A stretch of DNA of 64,000 nt. Origin: Niastella koreensis GR20-10. Lineage in GTDB: Bacteria; Bacteroidota; Bacteroidia; Chitinophagales; Chitinophagaceae. How positions within the stretch are numbered: position 1 is the first letter of the stretch; the number at the start of each line of letters is the position of its first letter. The position numbers were made by a program, and so were the translations under genes. The notes beneath the pieces were generated by a model. It saw only the letters and a program-made list of their open reading frames with translations, was not told where the DNA came from and ran no database searches. This document shows, one piece after another, positions 52,071-60,932 of this stretch. The stretch is taken from assembly GCF_000246855.1 (NCBI RefSeq), contig NC_016609.1:7204744-7268743 (forward strand), written 5' to 3'.

Positions 52071-52480
52071 AACCAAAAGCTGCGGATATTTTCCACCACT
52101 TTTAATAAAGCATCAAAGCTGATAGGCTTTACCACATAACTGTTTGCGCCCAGTTCGTAACAACGCTTTATTTCAATTTCATTTTTGGTAGTAGTAAAAA
52201 CAATAATCGGTATTTTTTTAAATACCGGGTGCGCCTTCAATTCTTTCAACACTTCGCGCCCATCTTTTTTAGGCATATTTAAATCGAGCAGAATAAAACC
52301 CGGCAGGGCTTTATCGTCTGAATTATTGTTGGTATAATTTGTATCCAGGTAATTCAACACTTCAATCCCATTTTCTACAAAGTCTATTTTTTCGGGATGA
52401 CCTATTTCCGAAAAGGCGCTTTGCAGCAGGTACCTGTCGTCGGCATCGTCTTCGGCAATGAGTATCGGTTGGTTATTCAT
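52043..52480 (-). CDS. Single-domain response regulator of the Rcp1 type
   Basis: 145 residues. Acidic cluster EDDADD (10-15), phospho-acceptor Asp66 (FILLDLNMPKKDG), Thr95 and Lys117 (VVKP). The long loop before the Asp and the phrase DLNMPKKDGREVL are typical of Rcp1-like regulators that partner phytochrome or PAS kinases in Bacteroidota and cyanobacteria. No output domain. It converges on and overlaps the cassette gene by 28 bp. The PAS kinases at 58-61 kb are plausible partners. Confidence 0.93.
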   Translation of the reverse strand: MNNQPILIAEDDADDRYLLQSAFSEIGHPEKIDFVENGIEVLNYLDTNYTNNNSDDKALPGFILLDLNMPKKDGREVLKELKAHPVFKKIPIIVFTTTKNEIEIKRCYELGANSYVVKPISFDALLKVVENIRSFWFQTASIPVS

Positions 52481-52589
52481 AATATCCTTCCCTCTCTTTA
52501 AATCCGTTCAAAAGTAAGTATTTGTTAAAAGCGATAACCTTAAAATTTCCTTAAGAAGACATTTTGTATATGCTTCCCGGTAAAACAAA

Positions 52590-52637
52590 AAGTCCGGGAA
52601 AAAAGCTACAATTGTCTTGTAACTGTTTCCCGGACTT
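52590..52637 (-). terminator. Terminator of the DUF1328 gene
   Basis: AAGTCCGGGAAA (52590-52601) and TTTCCCGGACTT (52626-52637) form a perfect 12-bp stem; on the minus strand it is followed by TTTTGTTTTA. Confidence 0.75.
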
Positions 52638-52670
52638 ACATATTCCAGCTCAATATTTCTGTTCCCTCCG

Positions 52671-52838
52671 TTAGTCAACCCGGCGAAAGCCACCAGCAAT
52701 AATTGAGATCAGGAACAATACGATAAATATGAAAAACAGGATCTTAGCTATGGAAGCAGCGCCTGCAGCAATTCCGGTAAAACCAAAAATAGCTGCTATT
52801 AATGCTACCACCAGAAATATAACTGTCCAACGTAACAT
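52671..52838 (-). CDS. DUF1328 family small membrane protein
   Basis: 55 residues: [20 protein letters not shown], then [20 protein letters not shown] and a short RRVD end. Two hydrophobic helices and the [15 protein letters not shown] signature define DUF1328 (YtjA). Its function is unknown; members are often induced under envelope or osmotic stress. It lies among other stress-type membrane proteins (YtxH, holin-like), which supports such a role by association. Confidence 0.9.
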   Translation of the reverse strand: MLRWTVIFLVVALIAAIFGFTGIAAGAASIAKILFFIFIVLFLISIIAGGFRRVD

Positions 52839-53182
52839 AGTGATAGTTTTTAAGTGATTAAATATGTTTAACTATAGGTTAACCGGTTTAATTGCTGTTG
52901 CATCTTAACTTACAACCACACCGGCAATTACATTTTATAATTTGTAAAAATCATACCGCCGGCCTTTCATACATACCTTTTGTTATAGATCAACTGGCTC
53001 CATGCCCCTGTTCAGGTAAAAAATTACTGTCGTGTAGACAACCTTCTACATTATTATTTCAATTTCCAATATGTTGCTTGCAGGCACGCCCTTTACAATA
53101 ATGAATCAGGGCTGCGTCTAGTCGTTGTAAAATGAACAATTAATAGTGCTTTGCGTTATTAGTAATATTTAAATCACAGGTT
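52839..53182. other. Intergenic region between DUF1328 and the HPF-like gene
   Basis: 344 bp between divergent genes. A weak sigma-54-like string AGGCACGCCCTTTACA (53082-53097) has GG but AC in place of the essential -12 GC. No other signal is seen. Confidence 0.5.
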
Positions 53183-53500
53183 ATGAAGAACAGCTATTTA
53201 ATGCACATAGACGAACAAACAACACAGGGGATCCCATTGGAAGATATCAGTTTCTTATCATCATTCAAGGCTAACCTGCTGGAGGAACTTTTGGAAGAAA
53301 TTTCCGTGGTAGAAGTAACATTATCAAATCCAGGTAGTAATGAGGTGGCTGCGTTGATCAAGGTGGGCGCACAAAGCGGTGAATATACCGGATACAGCGT
53401 TGCTATTCGCTGGGAAGCAGCCATAGCCAAAGCCTTTGAAAGCATCCGGTACCATATTGATCTTATTGCTAACTCTCCGGTAAAGGAAAATATAAATTAA
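53183..53500 (+). CDS. Small protein with weak HPF/RaiA-like features
   Basis: 105 residues. Order of predicted elements: helix (FKANLLEELLEEI), strand (VVEVTLSNP), strand (VAALIKVGA), strand (YTGYSVAIR), helix (WEAAIAKAFESIRYHIDLI). This topology and the closing W-x-AAI-x-K-x-F-x-S-I resemble the second half of hibernation promoting factor. The basic residues that contact 16S rRNA are less evident, so the link is tentative. In Proteobacteria hpf lies next to rpoN; here rpoN is 1.5 kb away. Its last 32 bp overlap the convergent kinase gene. Confidence 0.6.
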   Translation: MKNSYLMHIDEQTTQGIPLEDISFLSSFKANLLEELLEEISVVEVTLSNPGSNEVAALIKVGAQSGEYTGYSVAIRWEAAIAKAFESIRYHIDLIANSPVKENIN

Positions 53501-54836
53501 ACAGCGCGCCCTTATCCGGTTTGGAAATGGCCACCACATATCCGCTATGATTGGTCATTACCCGCTCTACAATAGCCAGCCCAATGCCTTTACCCTCGTA
53601 CTCTGCCGTACTATGCAGCCGTTGAAAGATCAAAAATATTTTCTGCGTGAATTCATTGCTAAAGCCGATACCATTGTCCTGTACACTAATGCGAATGAAT
53701 TGCTTTTTTAACAATTTATGATCAATATGAGTCAACTCTTCGCCGGTTGTTTGCACACACTGAATGGTTACAACAGGCGGAATGCCCGGTTTGGAAAACT
53801 TAATAGCATTATCAATCAGTGCTTTGAACATCAGGTACAACTGCTTCTCGAACCCGGTTATTTTTGGCATTTGCCCTATGTGAATGGTGGCCCGCTTCAG
53901 CTCAATGTCCGGCTTCAACAGCTCACATACCGATTGTAATAATCTATCTGCATCCACTTCACTTATTGCTTCTCCGCCACGCACCAGGTTGGCAAAATTC
54001 ATCAGGTCTTCGATCAAACCCTGCATTCTGCGGGCTGAATAATCGATCCGCGACAGGATCATTTGCCCGTCTTCGTTTAACTGATCGCGATACTTCCACA
54101 GTAACCGGTCGCTGAAGGTTCTGATGCGCCGCAGCGGCTCCTGCAGGTCGTGCGAAGTGGCAAAGGCTATCTGTTCCAATTCTACGTTATAGGCATTTAC
54201 CTCCAGCATTTTCTGCTCCAGCTGCTTTTGATACAACGAGCGTTGCCGGTATTCTTTCAATATTACCAGGAAGGAAATAAATATAATAGTGGCGGCAAAC
54301 AGGAAGATGGCGGTGAAGTAGCGCGGCATTACCTGCTCGTACCGGTTCACCGAGTTGCGTTTTACCAGTTTGGTTTCTTCCGCCTGTATTTCTTTAAACA
54401 CATTGCGCAGGCTGTCCATATTCGTCTTGGTTTCCATCAGGCTTATGCGCGATTTCAGGAAAACGCTGTGTTGAAAGTGATCGATGAGGTTATTCATCAG
54501 CAGTCCCGCCATGTTCAGCAATAGCTGCTGGTGATTGTTATCGGCGGTAAGCCGTTTTAATGAGTCATACCCCGGGGTAATATCTGCGCGAATGCGTAAA
54601 TAGGGTTGTAAAAAAACGCTGTCGTTGGTTAACAGGTAACCACGCTGACCGGTTTCGGCCTCCTTGATAAAATTCTCCAGCTCGCTGGTTTTTAGAATTA
54701 CCTTGTAAGCATGTTCAATACGCCGGTTCTGCGCATTCGACTGAACATAGCTTTCAAAAAGCAGGTAGGAAAGCGATAAGGTGATAACAAGCGATAACAC
54801 GAACGCCGTTATAATAAAAAATAATCTCTTCTTCAT
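53469..54836 (-). CDS. CHASE3-domain sensor histidine kinase
   Basis: 455 residues from the ATG at 54836. Transmembrane helices (about 4-26 and 173-194) enclose a CHASE3 sensor (signature ETGQRGYLLT, 61-70). Then come a coiled coil, HisKA with His229 in FATSHDLQEPLRRI, and HATPase with LIDNAIKFSKPG and GKGIGLAIVERV. The HDLQEPLR type is shared with phytochrome-like and PAS kinases that pair with Rcp1-type single-domain regulators. No full regulator adjoins it, so the orphan receivers at 50.6 or 52.0 kb are candidates. Confidence 0.95.
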   Translation of the reverse strand: MKKRLFFIITAFVLSLVITLSLSYLLFESYVQSNAQNRRIEHAYKVILKTSELENFIKEAETGQRGYLLTNDSVFLQPYLRIRADITPGYDSLKRLTADNNHQQLLLNMAGLLMNNLIDHFQHSVFLKSRISLMETKTNMDSLRNVFKEIQAEETKLVKRNSVNRYEQVMPRYFTAIFLFAATIIFISFLVILKEYRQRSLYQKQLEQKMLEVNAYNVELEQIAFATSHDLQEPLRRIRTFSDRLLWKYRDQLNEDGQMILSRIDYSARRMQGLIEDLMNFANLVRGGEAISEVDADRLLQSVCELLKPDIELKRATIHIGQMPKITGFEKQLYLMFKALIDNAIKFSKPGIPPVVTIQCVQTTGEELTHIDHKLLKKQFIRISVQDNGIGFSNEFTQKIFLIFQRLHSTAEYEGKGIGLAIVERVMTNHSGYVVAISKPDKGALFNLYFPLPES

Positions 54837-55020
54837 AGTTATCAATTCTACAAATCGGGGATAAATTTCTACATCACTTCCCACAGCACAAATACGAGTT
54901 GCAACATAGTAAAAAAACGCATCAAGGACAACATCCTAAAAATCAATAATATAAAAAATAGTATCCCAATAAAGGAAAAATGGAAAGCATCTTGAAGATA
55001 ATAAAGAAAAATGAACCCGT

Positions 55021-56442
55021 ATGTTACAGCAGAACCTTGTGCAGAAGCAGGAAACCAAAATTTTACCGCAGCAGATCCAATTACTGAATTTATTTCATTT
55101 AAATACACTGGAATTAGAGCATAGGATTGAACAGGAACTGGAAGACAATCCTTTTTTGGAAAAGAAGGAAGATGAAGATGATCCTAAGGGTGAAAAAAGC
55201 ACCAAGGAGCAGGTGCAGGATTTCGAGGACTGGGATGAGCATGGGTACGACGATATTCCCGACTACAAGATGGAATACAGCAATTATCTGCCCGACGAAG
55301 AAAAGACCTTCAGTCCCATGAAGGCGGCAACAGACTTCAGGGAAGACCTGAAAAAACAATATCGCCTTTGCTGCAATGATGCCAACGAAACCCTGCTGGC
55401 TGATTACCTTATCGATTGCCTGAGCGATAATGGCCTGCTGGAAATACCGCTGGATAAAGTAGCCGAGGAATATTCTTTTGCCAATAAAACCTGGCTGGAA
55501 GGGGAAGATTTTGAGAAGATCCTGAAAAATGTTCAGAAACTGGACCCCCTTGGCATTGGCGCCCGCAGCATTTGCGAATGTTTGCTGCTGCAGTTAAAAG
55601 CTATGAATGGCAAACGGCCCGATGTACAAAAAGCCATCTGCCTGCTACAGGACCATTACCAGGACCTGCGCAATCGCAATATGGATAAGATCATGGAGTG
55701 CCTGCAACTGGAGGAAGATGAGTTAAAGATCATTCTGGAGCTGGTGAGCTCACTGAAAATGAAACCGGTTGCCGAAGTGCAGGAAGGCAGCACCCCCAAC
55801 GCACACATTATTCCCGATTTTTTGATTGTACAGGAAGGCGATTACCTGGAGGTGTCGCTGTATAACCAGCGTTCTTCTTCGCTTTTTATCAGCCGCGAGT
55901 GGAAAGAAATTGTGGCCGACAGCCAAAAAGGTAAGAAAGACGCAGCCGCGGCACAATATTTAAAGAACAAGTACCAGTCGGCACAATGGTTCGTAAGCGC
56001 CATCAGACAGCGCGAGGGCACCATGTTGCGCATCATGAAAGCCATCGTGAACATGCAGTACGAGTATTTTCGCGAGGGTGACATAAAATTGCTTAAACCG
56101 ATGATCCTTAAAAATATTGCCGATAAAACCGGCGTGGACATTTCAACCGTATCGCGTATTACCTGTAACAAATACGTTGATACCCCTTTTGGCATGATAT
56201 TGCTGAAAGACCTGTTTACCGAAGGCATCATCAATGAAAAAGGCGAAGCCATCAGTAACCGGGTTATTCAGGTAGCGATTGAAGACGCAATTGAGAAAGA
56301 AGACAAGAAGAATCCATATACCGATCAGCAGCTGGTAGCTATCTTAGCGCAAAAAGGTTTCTCTATTGCGCGAAGAACGGTTGCCAAATACCGGGAGATT
56401 TTACAGATCCCTGTAGCACAAATGCGATCGATATGGGCCTAG
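55021..56442 (+). CDS. rpoN: RNA polymerase sigma-54 factor RpoN
   Basis: 473 residues. The N-terminal activator-interacting region is Gln/Leu-rich (LVQKQETKILPQQIQLLNLFHL), followed by an acidic linker, the core-binding domain, the HTH region (ISTVSRITCNKYVDTPFG), and the RpoN box ARRTVAKYRE (450-459) that contacts the -24 element. It directs polymerase to GG-N10-GC promoters but needs an ATP-driven activator. The activator gene lies only 115 bp downstream on the same strand. Confidence 0.96.
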   Translation: MLQQNLVQKQETKILPQQIQLLNLFHLNTLELEHRIEQELEDNPFLEKKEDEDDPKGEKSTKEQVQDFEDWDEHGYDDIPDYKMEYSNYLPDEEKTFSPMKAATDFREDLKKQYRLCCNDANETLLADYLIDCLSDNGLLEIPLDKVAEEYSFANKTWLEGEDFEKILKNVQKLDPLGIGARSICECLLLQLKAMNGKRPDVQKAICLLQDHYQDLRNRNMDKIMECLQLEEDELKIILELVSSLKMKPVAEVQEGSTPNAHIIPDFLIVQEGDYLEVSLYNQRSSSLFISREWKEIVADSQKGKKDAAAAQYLKNKYQSAQWFVSAIRQREGTMLRIMKAIVNMQYEYFREGDIKLLKPMILKNIADKTGVDISTVSRITCNKYVDTPFGMILLKDLFTEGIINEKGEAISNRVIQVAIEDAIEKEDKKNPYTDQQLVAILAQKGFSIARRTVAKYREILQIPVAQMRSIWA

Positions 56443-56462
56443 GCCTTCGGCTCCGCTCAGGC
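56443..56462. repeat. CTTCGRCTCCGCTCAGG element, copy 2
   Basis: GCCTTCGGCTCCGCTCAGGC, directly after the rpoN stop codon. Shares 16 or 17 bases with the copy at 50484-50503; forms an imperfect hairpin. Confidence 0.65.
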
Positions 56463-56557
56463 TGGCATTGTTAAAAAATACTAAATTTTTACGCGCTCAA
56501 AATCCGGTTATTCCAAACAATCCATCATAAACTCACAGTAAAAAAGTAAATTTGAAG

Positions 56558-58114
56558 ATGCCGAAAATTCTTGTAATTGACGACGACAGGGATATTTGCC
56601 TGTTATTAAAACGCTTCCTTACCAAACACAACTACGAAGTAGCGGAGGTGTATGCCGGTAAAAAGGCATTGGATCTGATGAATTCATTCATACCCGACCT
56701 CGTTTTATGCGATTTCAGGCTGGATGATATGGATGGCACTACTTTACTGGTGAAAATAAAAGAGCAACTGCCCGATGTTCCGGTTATCATCATGACTGGC
56801 TACAGCGATATTAAAGTAGCTGTAGAAGTAATGAAACTGGGGGCTTACGACTATATTGGCAAACCCTTATTCCCCGATGAAATACTGGTAACCATAAAAA
56901 AGGCATTGCAGCCGCAACCGGCTGTTACTGCACAGGTAACCACCACCACGGCCCAGCCGGCGCCTGCCTATACAGCACCTTCCATTGCCAGCAGTGATGG
57001 CGAGAGTACTGCAGACCGGGATAAGAAACAACAGGTTGTTGTTTCGGGCGATTATATTTTCGGGGACAGCGAACCTTTTAAAAAGATCCTCAAACAAATA
57101 GACCTGGTAGCACCTACCAATTACAGCATTATTATTTACGGCGAAAGCGGCAGTGGTAAAGAGGCCATTGCGCAGGAAATACATAAACGCAGCCGCCGTA
57201 AAGCCATGCCATTTGTTGCCATTGACTGTGGCGCCATGTCGAAAGAACTGGCCGGCAGTGAATTGTTCGGTCATGAAAAAGGCTCCTTTACAGGCGCCCT
57301 TAACCAGAAGATCGGCAATCTTGAAATAGCCAATGGCGGTACCGTTTTCCTCGATGAGATCGGTAACCTGTCATATGACATACAGGTATCGTTATTACGC
57401 GTAGTGCAGGAAAGAAAAATGCGGCGCGTGGGCGGCACCAAGGATATTGACCTCGATATCCGCATTATTGTGGCCAGTAATGAAAAGCTGTGGGACATAG
57501 CCCGGAAAGGAAAATTCCGCGAAGACCTGTACCACCGCTTTAACGAATTCAGCATTGTAGTGCCTCCATTGCGCGAACGCAAGGAAGACATTATGGTATT
57601 TGCCCGCCACTTCTTACTGCAAACCAATAAGGAGCTGGAGAAAAGTGTAAAAGGCTTTACCAAAGAAGTGGAAGATATATTCAAAAGTTACATCTGGTAT
57701 GGTAACCTGCGCGAGTTGAAGAACGTGATTAAGCGGGCCACCCTGCTGGCAGAAGGCTCTTTTGTGGAGGCTCACACGCTGCCTTTTGAGATCAGCAACT
57801 TTACCCGGTTACAGTTTGACGAAGCACCCGATACTTCCTCACATAACATTATACAATCAGAACCTAAACAGGCCATATCAACCCCGCCTATTCCTTCACC
57901 TATAAGCGAAGCGGAAATACCACGGCCTCATCCGCATCATTCGCACAGTGAACTATCCCTGAAAAACGCAAGCATAGACGCAGAATATGAGACGATTATT
58001 GAAGCATTGAAGAAATCAAACTTCAACAAGAGCAAGGCGGCGAAATTATTGAACATCGACCGCAAAACACTGTACAACAAAATGAAACAGTACCAGGAGT
58101 TCAACAACCAATAG
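56558..58114 (+). CDS. NtrC-family sigma-54-dependent response regulator
   Basis: 518 residues from ATG 56558 (a TTG two codons earlier is possible). Numbers here follow the longer form. Receiver domain with Asp54, Thr82 and Lys104; AAA+ domain with Walker A YGESGSGKE (196-204), GSFTGA (244-249) in place of GAFTGA, and Walker B GTVFLDEI (263-270); a Pro/His-rich linker (near 460, PRPHPHHSH); and a Fis-type HTH (about 480-513, NKSKAAKLLNIDRKTLYNK). It activates RpoN promoters when phosphorylated. The PAS kinase follows 51 bp downstream. Confidence 0.96.
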   Translation: MPKILVIDDDRDICLLLKRFLTKHNYEVAEVYAGKKALDLMNSFIPDLVLCDFRLDDMDGTTLLVKIKEQLPDVPVIIMTGYSDIKVAVEVMKLGAYDYIGKPLFPDEILVTIKKALQPQPAVTAQVTTTTAQPAPAYTAPSIASSDGESTADRDKKQQVVVSGDYIFGDSEPFKKILKQIDLVAPTNYSIIIYGESGSGKEAIAQEIHKRSRRKAMPFVAIDCGAMSKELAGSELFGHEKGSFTGALNQKIGNLEIANGGTVFLDEIGNLSYDIQVSLLRVVQERKMRRVGGTKDIDLDIRIIVASNEKLWDIARKGKFREDLYHRFNEFSIVVPPLRERKEDIMVFARHFLLQTNKELEKSVKGFTKEVEDIFKSYIWYGNLRELKNVIKRATLLAEGSFVEAHTLPFEISNFTRLQFDEAPDTSSHNIIQSEPKQAISTPPIPSPISEAEIPRPHPHHSHSELSLKNASIDAEYETIIEALKKSNFNKSKAAKLLNIDRKTLYNKMKQYQEFNNQ

Positions 58115-58165
58115 CATGGTTGATGGCCCTATGATAGAAATAAAGTCATATAAGTCCATGCTGTG

Positions 58166-59362
58166 ATGGAACAATTAATAAATCAGGAGATTCACCCTCT
58201 GAAGCTTTTGTTTCAATCCAGTAGCGATAATGACGGGCTTCCGGATAAGATTACTGATTTTTTTCCGGGCATCGTTTACATCTTTGATGCCGATACCCGG
58301 AAATTAAAGTACATCAACCGAAAAATAACCGACCTGCTTGGTTATTCGCTGGCCGATGTACTTACCTGGGGTAATGACCTGATGCGCATAGTGCATAAAG
58401 ACGACCAGGATCATGTAAACGGGGAGCTGCAACATTTTTATACGCTACAGGATAATGAAAGTTACAGTTATACTACACGTTTAACCGACAAATACGGTTC
58501 ATGGAAGCATTTCCGCACCATGGGAACAGTGCTTAACCGTGACACCTCGGGCCGGGTTATAACTGTATTGTTCGTTGCGCAGGATATTACCACTGAGCTG
58601 GAAAATCAGCTGAACCTGGAAGAAAAGATCAGGGACCTGGACCGCTCCAATAAAGAACTGGAGGAGTTTGCCTATGTGGCCTCGCACGATATGAACGAAC
58701 CCCTGCGCAAGATCACCACCTTTATAGAGCGGCTCGAAAACAAATACAAGGCAGAACTGGGCGCCGATGGTAAATTATACCTTACGCGGATCTCTGCTTC
58801 AATAGAGAATATGCGGCACCTGATTGACACCCTGCTGGAGTTCAGCCGCACCACCCGCAGCAATCAGCCATTTGCACCGGTTGACCTGAACGGTGTTGCC
58901 AAAGATGTACAAACCGACCTGGAATTAAAAATAGAAGAAACAGGTACCACCCTTCATATTGCGGTATTGCCGGTGATAGAAGCCATCCCCTCGCAAATGA
59001 AACAGCTGTTTGATAACCTCATAAACAATTCCATCAAATTCAGGAAAAGCGGTGTGCATCCGGTTATCAACATCCGCTGTTTGCAGTTAACACGCCGCCA
59101 AAAAGAACAGCATCACCTCGATGCCGCCAATACCTGGTTCAGGATCGATTTTGCCGACAATGGAATTGGGTTTGAACCGGAATACAATGAACGGATCTTC
59201 CAGATCTTCCAGCGGTTACATGGCAAATCTGAATTCCCCGGTTCAGGCATCGGGCTCGCCATCTGCAAAAAAATAATCGATCAGCACAAGGGCCTTATTT
59301 ACGCAACCGGCAAGCCGGATAATGGCGCTACCTTTACTATAATATTACCGGAACACCAATAA
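58166..59362 (+). CDS. PAS-domain sensor histidine kinase, soluble
   Basis: About 398 residues; a GTG one codon earlier is also possible. No transmembrane helix, so it is cytosolic. One PAS domain (about 30-145, PGIVYIFDADTRKLKYINRK and a PAC end VLFVAQDITTELE), a short coiled coil, HisKA with His175 in YVASHDMNEPLRKI, and HATPase with LINNSIKFRKSG and GSGIGLAICKKI. It is a likely partner of the NtrC-type regulator upstream or the receiver-kinase downstream, from which it is separated by 14 bp. Confidence 0.94.
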   Translation: MEQLINQEIHPLKLLFQSSSDNDGLPDKITDFFPGIVYIFDADTRKLKYINRKITDLLGYSLADVLTWGNDLMRIVHKDDQDHVNGELQHFYTLQDNESYSYTTRLTDKYGSWKHFRTMGTVLNRDTSGRVITVLFVAQDITTELENQLNLEEKIRDLDRSNKELEEFAYVASHDMNEPLRKITTFIERLENKYKAELGADGKLYLTRISASIENMRHLIDTLLEFSRTTRSNQPFAPVDLNGVAKDVQTDLELKIEETGTTLHIAVLPVIEAIPSQMKQLFDNLINNSIKFRKSGVHPVINIRCLQLTRRQKEQHHLDAANTWFRIDFADNGIGFEPEYNERIFQIFQRLHGKSEFPGSGIGLAICKKIIDQHKGLIYATGKPDNGATFTIILPEHQ

Positions 59363-59376
59363 ACTTATCAGAACTG

Positions 59377-60837
59377 ATGATAGTATCCAACTTACAGGCC
59401 CGTATCCTCATTGTAGATGACGACGAGGATGATTTTTTAATTACAAGTGATCTTATAAAAAGCATCCCTTCATCGGGCTTTACCATCAACTGGTGTTATT
59501 CCTATAAAGATGCATTGGAATTAATGAAGAGCCGGGCAAACGATATTTACTTCATCGATTACCGCCTGGGCGCCAAAACCGGTCTTGACCTGTTGAAAGA
59601 AGCCATTGCGGCCGGTTGTGAAGAACCTGTGATTTTATTAACCGGTAAGGGCAACCACACTGTTGATATGGAAGCCATGCGCGTGGGTGCTATGGATTAC
59701 CTCGTAAAAGGCGAATTAAACGAAGAAAAGCTGGAACGGTCCATTCGCTATGCTTTGGAAAGATCGGCTTCTGTGAAGGCCCTCCGCGCCAATGAGCGCA
59801 AGTACCGCAATATGTTCGAGCGTTCGAAAGACATGGTGTTCACGGCCAACCAGGAAGGTTGCTTTAACGATGTGAACAACGCCACTACCGATCTGCTGGG
59901 TTATACCAGGGAAGAGCTGATGCATATCTGCGTGTACGACCTCTTTATTCAAAAACGCGAAGAGGAAAGGTTCCGGTATTTATTTACTGAAAAACAGGAG
60001 GTGAACGACCTGGAAGCGGAGATTCGCACCAAAACGGGCGATCACCGCATTTGTATCATTTCCGCTTCGCTCGAAAGGGGGAATACCAACCAGGGTTACA
60101 TGCAGGGCATTGTGCACGACATTACGAATCTTAAAAAAGCGGAAAAGGCCACGCTTCAAATTGAAAAGCTGGCAGCTACCGGCCGCCTGGTGCGCACACT
60201 GGCCCATGAAGTTCGCAACCCGCTTAACAATATCAATTTATCGGTAGAGCATTTGCGCGAAGAAACCGCTAATGAAGGGGAAGGTTCTACCTACCTGGAG
60301 ATCATACAGCGCAACAGTAACCGCATTGGTGCGCTCATTACCGAGTTGCTGAACTCCTCACGCCCGGTAGAAATGAAAATGGAAACCCATGTGCTGCAAA
60401 GTATCATGGATGAAAGCATCCTGGATGCCATTGACCGCCTCACGTTGCAACGGATAAAGCTGGAGATCAAATATCCCGATACCCCGGTTATAGTTATCGT
60501 TGACAAGGAAAAACTGAAACTGGCCTTCTCCAACATTCTCATCAATGCTACGGAAGCCATCAATCACAAACAGGGAAGAATTTCGGTGGTGATCAATTAC
60601 AGCCCCGACCCCAGCATTGTTATCAGCGACAATGGCTGCGGCATTAGCGAAGAAAATATCTCCCGGTTATTTGAACCCTACTTTACCAGCAAACGAAATG
60701 GCATGGGGCTGGGGCTTGCCAGCACTCTGAATATTATTCAATCCAACAAAGGAGCCATCGATGTAAAATCCACGTTAAATGTGGGTACCTCCTTCATCAT
60801 TACGTTCCCCAAAAATCAGGATGTAGCAGAACTATAA
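59377..60837 (+). CDS. REC-PAS hybrid histidine kinase
   Basis: 486 residues with the receiver at the N-terminus: Asp15-17 acidic cluster, phospho-acceptor Asp61 (YFIDYRLG), Thr89 and Lys111. A PAS domain follows (about 140-255), then HisKA with His277 in TLAHEVRNPLNNI, and HATPase with ISDNGCGISEENI and GMGLGLASTLNI. The HEVRNPLNN type is the NtrB-like class that pairs with NtrC regulators. This makes it the best kinase candidate for the RpoN activator 1.3 kb upstream, with its own receiver as an input from another kinase. Confidence 0.94.
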   Translation: MIVSNLQARILIVDDDEDDFLITSDLIKSIPSSGFTINWCYSYKDALELMKSRANDIYFIDYRLGAKTGLDLLKEAIAAGCEEPVILLTGKGNHTVDMEAMRVGAMDYLVKGELNEEKLERSIRYALERSASVKALRANERKYRNMFERSKDMVFTANQEGCFNDVNNATTDLLGYTREELMHICVYDLFIQKREEERFRYLFTEKQEVNDLEAEIRTKTGDHRICIISASLERGNTNQGYMQGIVHDITNLKKAEKATLQIEKLAATGRLVRTLAHEVRNPLNNINLSVEHLREETANEGEGSTYLEIIQRNSNRIGALITELLNSSRPVEMKMETHVLQSIMDESILDAIDRLTLQRIKLEIKYPDTPVIVIVDKEKLKLAFSNILINATEAINHKQGRISVVINYSPDPSIVISDNGCGISEENISRLFEPYFTSKRNGMGLGLASTLNIIQSNKGAIDVKSTLNVGTSFIITFPKNQDVAEL

Positions 60838-60869
60838 AGGTGAGCCACCGCTGAACAATGACCCACCTT
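60837..60869 (-). repeat. Repeated hairpin, copy 2 (arms AAGGTGGGTCAT / GGCTCACCTT)
   Basis: On the minus strand the arms match those at 35181-35218 exactly; the loop differs. It overlaps the last base of the REC-PAS kinase stop codon. Confidence 0.7.
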
Positions 60870-60876
60870 AATGAAA

Positions 60877-60908
60877 AAAGCTGCTTCCCTGCGGGAGGCA
60901 GCTTTTGT
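60877..60908. terminator. Terminator after the REC-PAS kinase
   Basis: AAAGCTGCTTCCC (60877-60889) and GGGAGGCAGCTTT (60893-60905), 13 bp with one G-U pair and a 3-nt loop, then T's. Bidirectional for the convergent outer-membrane gene. Confidence 0.85.
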
Positions 60909-60932
60909 TGAAATCCTCAAACCCCGTATCGC

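Noticed and set aside
53082-53097. Sigma-54 promoter before the HPF-like gene
   Set aside because: The -12 element has AC in place of the nearly invariant GC.
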